Shown here: positions 60,167-64,000 of the stretch, piece after piece
How the letters are laid out: the number at the start of each line of letters is the position of its first letter
How positions within the stretch are numbered: position 1 is the first letter of the stretch
From: Frigidibacter oleivorans
GTDB taxonomy: Bacteria; Pseudomonadota; Alphaproteobacteria; Rhodobacterales; Rhodobacteraceae
Assembly: GCF_003993775.1 (NCBI RefSeq)
Contig: NZ_RJRZ01000009.1
Location: forward strand, 1-64,000
Direction: 5' to 3'
Length of the DNA stretch: 64,000 bases
Made by a program: the position numbers and the translations under genes
Notes under the pieces: model-generated
The model's database searches: none
Told to the model about the DNA's origin: nothing
Seen by the model: only the letters and a program-made list of their open reading frames with translations

Positions 60167-60297
60167 CGGCGGCGCGGACCTCGGCGGGCGCAGCCCGCTG
60201 CACATGGCACCGGGATGTGGAGACGGTTCGGGGGGGGACCGGAGTGCGCGACCACCTCCCGCCGCCGCTTCCGCCTGCCCCTCCGCAAAAGCCGCTC

Positions 60298-60316
60298 CTG
60301 CCGCCCCTGTCGGCAG
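60298..60316. other. Hairpin 1 of three with loop CCCCTGT
   Basis: CTGCCG / CGGCAG around CCCCTGT. Same loop and stem length as the two hairpins inside the 79-bp repeats, but a different stem sequence. Confidence 0.6.
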
Positions 60317-60317
60317 C

Positions 60318-60396
60318 CCGGTCGGCGGCGCAGCGCGGCGGCCCCTGTCCGCCGCAGCCCGCCCCTCGCCGCGACCTGCAGGCCACCGCTGCCGCC
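60318..60396. repeat. 79-bp direct repeat, copy 1
   Basis: Matches 60464-60542 with two mismatches by eye. Contains hairpin CGGCGG-CCCCTGT-CCGCCG at 60336-60354. Similarity continues weakly upstream with a small length difference, so the duplicated unit may be about 140 bp. Confidence 0.85.
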
Positions 60397-60463
60397 TGCC
60401 CCGCCGCTCCGCCCGCCCTGGCGCAAAGGCCGCACCTGCCGCACCTGCCCGCGCGCCGTCCCC

Positions 60464-60542
60464 CCGGTCGGCGGCGCAGCGCGGCGGCCCCTGTCCGCCG
60501 CAGCCCGCCCCTCGCCGGGACCTGCCGGCCACCGCTGCCGCC
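60464..60542. repeat. 79-bp direct repeat, copy 2
   Basis: Copy of 60318-60396, offset 146 bp, 77 of 79 bases equal by eye. Contains the same hairpin at 60482-60500. Confidence 0.85.
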
Positions 60543-60661
60543 CCCTCCATTGACATTCCGGCCGCAGCCACGACATGTTCCCCCGCCAAACTTCCCCGCC
60601 AGACGGCCCGGCGCCTGCCGCTCGGCCCGTGCCTGCCCGTACAGTTCGTCAAGAGGATCCC

Positions 60662-63340
60662 ATGGCCGTCGTCGTCGTCGAATCTCCCGCCAAGGCCAAG
60701 ACGATCAACAAGTATCTCGGGTCGGATTACACGGTGCTCGCCTCTTTCGGCCATGTCCGCGACCTGCCGGCCAAGGACGGTTCGGTCGATCCCGAGCATG
60801 AATTCGCCATGACCTGGGAGGTGGCGGCCGACAGCAAGAAGCATGTCCGCGCCATCGCCGAGGCGCTGAAGACGGATGACACGCTGATCCTCGCCACCGA
60901 CCCCGACCGCGAGGGCGAGGCGATCAGCTGGCACCTGCAGCAGGCGCTTGCCTCCAGCCTGAAGAAGGGCAAGACCGTCCGCCGCGTCACCTTCAACGCC
61001 ATCACCAAATCCGCGGTGACCGAGGCGATGAAGGCCCCGCGCGAGGTCGACATGGAACTGGTCGAGGCCTATCTGGCGCGCCGCGCGCTCGACTATCTCG
61101 TGGGCTTCAACCTCAGCCCGGTGCTGTGGCGCAAGCTGCCCGGCGCGAAATCGGCGGGCCGGGTGCAGTCGGTCTGCCTGCGGCTGATCGTCGAGCGCGA
61201 GATGGAGATCGAGGCCTTCCGCGCCCGGGAATACTGGTCGGTGACGGCGATGCTGACCACCCCGCGCGGGCAGGACTTCACGGCCCGGCTGACGGTTCTG
61301 GGCGGGCGCAAGCTCGACCGCTTCGACATCGCGACGGCGGAACAGGCCGAACTGGCGGTGCAGGCGATCCGTTCGCGCGACCTGACCGTCGCCGCGGTCG
61401 AATCGAAGCCCGCCAGCCGCAACCCCTACCCGCCCTTCATGACCTCGACCCTGCAGCAGGAGGCGAGCCGCAAGTTCGGCATGGGGGCGAAGGCCACGAT
61501 GTCGGCGGCGCAGCGGCTCTACGAGGCGGGGCATATCACCTATATGCGGACCGACGGCATCGACATGGCGCCCGAGGCGGTGATGGCCGCGCGCGACGCG
61601 ATCCGCGACCGGTTCGGCGCGTCCTACGTGCCGGACAGCCCGCGCATGTACAAGAACAAGGCCAAGAACGCGCAGGAGGCGCATGAATGCATCCGCCCCA
61701 CCGACATGGCGCTGTCGCCCGACCGGCTGCCGGTGACGGATGCCGACCAGCGCAGGCTCTATGACCTGATCTGGAAGCGCACCATCGCCAGTCAGATGGC
61801 GGCGGCGCGGCTGGAGCGGACCACGGTGGACGTGACCAGCGCCGACGGGCAGGTGGGCCTGCGCGCGACGGGTCAGGTCGTGCTCTTCGACGGGTTCCTG
61901 AAGGTCTATGACGAAAGCCGCGACGAGACCGCCGAGGATGACGAGGGTCGCCTGCCGCAGATCATGCAGGGCGAGCGGGCCGACAAGCGCGAGGTGACGC
62001 CCGAACAGCATTTCACCCAGCCCCCGCCCCGTTATACCGAGGCGACGCTGGTGAAGCGGATGGAAGAGCTCGGCATCGGCCGGCCCTCGACCTATGCCTC
62101 GATCGTCACCACGATCCAGGACCGCGAATATGTGCGCAAGGACAAGAACCGCCTGATCCCCGAAGACAAGGGGCGGCTGGTCACGGCCTTCCTGACCAAC
62201 TTCTTCCGCCGCTATGTCGAATACGACTTCACCGCCGATCTGGAGGGCGAGCTCGACGACATCTCGGCCGGGTCGCGGGATTACAAGGAGGTGCTCGCCC
62301 GGTTCTGGCGCGACTTCTCGGCGGCGATCGGCGAGACGAGCGAGCTGCGCATCACCGAGGTGCTGGAGAAGATCGACGAATTCCTCAGCCCGCATCTTTA
62401 TCCGGCGCGGGCGGATGGCGGCGATCCGCGGATCTGTCCCACCTGCGGCACCGGGCGGCTGAACCTGAAGACGGCGCGGTCGGGCGGGGCCTTCATCGGC
62501 TGTTCCAACTATCCCGACTGCCGCTATACCCGCCCGATCTCGGGCGGCGAGGAGGGCGCGGGCGGCGCCGACCGGGTGCTGGGGCTCGACGAGCAGGGGC
62601 TGGAGGTCAGCCTGAAATCCGGGCGCTTCGGGCCCTATGTCCAGCGCGGCGAGGCGACGGCCGATCAGCCGAAGCCGCCGCGCGCCAGCCTGCCCAAGGG
62701 CTGGTCGCCCGAGGATATGGATCTGGACCGGGCGCTGCGGCTGCTGGACCTGCCCCGCGCCATCGGCCCGCATCCCGAGGACGGGGTGACGGTCGAGGCC
62801 GGGATCGGCCGCTTCGGCCCCTTCGTCAAGCACGGCTCGGTCTATGCCAACCTGCCCGATGTCGAGGAGGTCTTCACCATCGGCATGAACCGCGCGGTCG
62901 AGGTGCTGGCGCAGAAGGCGGCGCGCGGCCCGGGCCGGGGTGCCGCCGCGCAGCCCCTGCGCGAGCTGGGCGACCATCCGGATGGCGGGCCGGTTCAGGT
63001 GATGCCGGGCCGCTATGGCCCTTACGTCAAATGGGGCAAGGTCAACGCCACCCTGCCCAAGGAGATGACGCCCGAGGCGGTGACGCTGGACCAGGCGCTG
63101 GAACTGGTGGCGGCGAAGGCCGGGAAAAGCGGCAAGAAGCCCGCGAAGAAGGCCGCGGCCAAACCCAGGGCGGCCGGTGCGGCGGCCCCCGGGGCGGAGG
63201 CCGCGACGAAGCCGGCGGCGAAGAAGACGGCAGCAAAGAAACCCGCGGCGAAGAAGCCGGCGGCCAAGGCCGGGGCTGCGAAGACCGCGGCCAAGGGCGC
63301 GACCGGGACTGCGGCATCCCGCAAGGCGGCGGGGGAATAG
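60662..63340 (+). CDS. topA: DNA topoisomerase I
   Basis: 892 aa. Start at 60662 (MAVVVVESPAKAKTINKYLG) is the conserved type IA start. TOPRIM with TDPDREGEAISWHL; catalytic Tyr in HITYMRTDGIDM; LGIGRPSTYASI. One zinc-ribbon (CPTCGTGRLN to GCSNYPDCRY) is followed by FGPYVQRG/FGPFVKHG/YGPYVKWG repeats and a C-terminal Lys/Ala/Pro tail of about 70 residues resembling histone H1. It relaxes negative supercoils. E. coli TopA has more zinc-ribbon units, so this C-terminus is of the alphaproteobacterial type. Confidence 0.96.
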   Translation: MAVVVVESPAKAKTINKYLGSDYTVLASFGHVRDLPAKDGSVDPEHEFAMTWEVAADSKKHVRAIAEALKTDDTLILATDPDREGEAISWHLQQALASSLKKGKTVRRVTFNAITKSAVTEAMKAPREVDMELVEAYLARRALDYLVGFNLSPVLWRKLPGAKSAGRVQSVCLRLIVEREMEIEAFRAREYWSVTAMLTTPRGQDFTARLTVLGGRKLDRFDIATAEQAELAVQAIRSRDLTVAAVESKPASRNPYPPFMTSTLQQEASRKFGMGAKATMSAAQRLYEAGHITYMRTDGIDMAPEAVMAARDAIRDRFGASYVPDSPRMYKNKAKNAQEAHECIRPTDMALSPDRLPVTDADQRRLYDLIWKRTIASQMAAARLERTTVDVTSADGQVGLRATGQVVLFDGFLKVYDESRDETAEDDEGRLPQIMQGERADKREVTPEQHFTQPPPRYTEATLVKRMEELGIGRPSTYASIVTTIQDREYVRKDKNRLIPEDKGRLVTAFLTNFFRRYVEYDFTADLEGELDDISAGSRDYKEVLARFWRDFSAAIGETSELRITEVLEKIDEFLSPHLYPARADGGDPRICPTCGTGRLNLKTARSGGAFIGCSNYPDCRYTRPISGGEEGAGGADRVLGLDEQGLEVSLKSGRFGPYVQRGEATADQPKPPRASLPKGWSPEDMDLDRALRLLDLPRAIGPHPEDGVTVEAGIGRFGPFVKHGSVYANLPDVEEVFTIGMNRAVEVLAQKAARGPGRGAAAQPLRELGDHPDGGPVQVMPGRYGPYVKWGKVNATLPKEMTPEAVTLDQALELVAAKAGKSGKKPAKKAAAKPRAAGAAAPGAEAATKPAAKKTAAKKPAAKKPAAKAGAAKTAAKGATGTAASRKAAGE

Positions 63341-63397
63341 CCCCCGCCCCGCCACAGGCCCGGCAAGACACGGCGCGGCACAACGGGGCGCGGCCGA

Positions 63398-63426
63398 TTG
63401 ACTTGCACAGGCGCGCTTGCCACAAC
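63398..63426 (+). promoter_or_regulatory. Possible promoter for CoA-transferase gene
   Basis: TTGACT (63398-63403) and CACAAC (63421-63426) are spaced by 17 bp; the -35 is good, the -10 weak. Supports separate transcription after topA. Confidence 0.35.
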
Positions 63427-63455
63427 CCGAGGCGAGTTGACCCAGGGAGGATCGG

Positions 63456-64000
63456 ATGAAGAAGGTCTATGGCAGCGCAGGCGAGGCGCTCGACGGGCTG
63501 CTGTTCGACGGCATGCTGATCGCGGCGGGCGGCTTCGGCCTGTGCGGCATTCCCGAACTGCTGATCTCGGCGATCCGCGACGCGGGCACGAAGGACATCA
63601 CCATCGCCTCGAACAACTGCGGCGTCGATGACTTCGGGCTGGGCATCCTGCTGAAGACCCGCCAGATCCGGAAGATGATCTCGTCCTATGTCGGCGAGAA
63701 CGCGGAATTCATGCGCCAGTACCTGTCGGGGGAACTGGAACTGGAATTCAACCCGCAGGGCACGCTGGCCGAGCGCATGCGGGCGGGCGGCGCGGGCATC
63801 CCCGGCTTCTACACCAAGACCGGCGTGGGCACCGTGATCGCCGAAGGCAAGGACCACAAGGATTTCAACGGCGAGACCTATATCCTCGAAACCGGGCTCG
63901 TGGCCGACCTGTCGATCGTCAAGGCCTGGAAGGCGGACGAGACCGGCAACCTGGTGTTCCGCAAGACCGCGCGCAACTTCAACCCGCCTGCGGCGACCTG
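63456..64000 (+). CDS. 3-oxoacid CoA-transferase subunit A, 3' end cut by window
   Basis: Partial, 181 codons. AGGGAGG precedes the start. [34 protein letters not shown] and [17 protein letters not shown] match SCOT/ScoA-type subunit A, which moves CoA between succinyl-CoA and acetoacetate or similar acids. Subunit B (with the catalytic Glu) should follow beyond the window. The exact substrate (succinyl-CoA against acetyl-CoA) cannot be fixed from subunit A. Confidence 0.9.
   Translation, partial: MKKVYGSAGEALDGLLFDGMLIAAGGFGLCGIPELLISAIRDAGTKDITIASNNCGVDDFGLGILLKTRQIRKMISSYVGENAEFMRQYLSGELELEFNPQGTLAERMRAGGAGIPGFYTKTGVGTVIAEGKDHKDFNGETYILETGLVADLSIVKAWKADETGNLVFRKTARNFNPPAAT

Larger units (their letters stand above)
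60167..60661. other. 495 bp non-coding spacer between dprA and topA with duplicated block
   Basis: No credible gene on either strand. Open frames here are only GC-composition shadows. The stretch holds a 79-bp direct repeat, three hairpins sharing the loop CCCCTGT, and the topA leader with its unresolved promoter. Confidence 0.75.

Noticed and set aside
60167-60661. A Pro/Ala- or Arg/Gly-rich protein encoded in the dprA-topA spacer
   Set aside because: Several frames on both strands are open at once, all low complexity and without start signals; the repeats and hairpins explain the region better.

Overview
This is a 64 kb, very GC-rich, gene-dense window with no rRNA, tRNA, CRISPR array, insertion sequence or prophage that I can see. 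Gene content and order point to an alphaproteobacterium of the Rhodobacteraceae/Paracoccaceae type: a ctaC-ctaB-orf-ctaG-ctaE-SURF1-thrC-M16 peptidase run, lysC followed by ptsP, a TopA with a Lys/Ala tail, Kdo transferase, and extragenic hairpin elements of the Rhodobacterales style. The assignment rests on gene order and family recognition, not on a database search.

Region 1 (1-18.5 kb) is a type VI secretion (T6SS) half-cluster on the minus strand: a giant repeat autotransporter, then tssK, tssL (with OmpA domain), tssM, tagF, pppA and ppkA, tightly packed. Two small exported proteins of unknown function are transcribed towards it, and a DUF1036 protein and a caspase-like peptidase (cut by the window edge) lie beyond. 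The sheath, tube, baseplate, ClpV, VgrG and Fha genes are not in this window. Two TVIGG motifs in TssL and a TVIAG motif in PpkA suggest phosphothreonine signalling through an Fha protein encoded elsewhere.

Region 2 (18.7-26.5 kb, minus strand) is an envelope-lipid and transport run. A CDP-alcohol phosphatidyltransferase, an alkaline-phosphatase-superfamily membrane enzyme and a UPF0104-type membrane protein are joined by ATGA overlaps. They are followed by an NMT1-type ABC importer whose permease is a fusion of two permease domains, and by a GT4 glycosyltransferase. The substrates cannot be read from the sequence.

Region 3 (26.5-34.4 kb, plus strand) holds a cytochrome b561, a flavin reductase, a LysR regulator and a clear counterpart of the E. 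coli ydcSTUV-patD operon: polyamine-type ABC uptake plus gamma-aminobutyraldehyde dehydrogenase.

Region 4 (34.4-50.2 kb) is core and accessory metabolism: waaA, DUF1178, an atypical pyruvate-kinase-like protein without the usual C-terminal domain, lysC, ptsP, a DJ-1/PfpI protein, EcsC, acetyltransferases, a flavin reductase, an EamA exporter, mtnP overlapping apt (adenine salvage from methylthioadenosine), a GlcD-type oxidase and an exported metallo-beta-lactamase-fold protein. Two copies of a double-hairpin extragenic repeat with compensatory stem changes lie at about 34.5 and 47.1 kb.

Region 5 (50.2-57.3 kb, minus strand) is an M16 peptidase, threonine synthase and the aa3 cytochrome oxidase biogenesis cluster, with a plausible promoter and an FNR-like box upstream of ctaC. 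Region 6 (57.3-64 kb, plus strand) is tldD, dprA, a 495 bp non-coding spacer with a duplicated 79 bp block and three same-loop hairpins, topA, and the start of a 3-oxoacid CoA-transferase subunit A gene that runs off the window.
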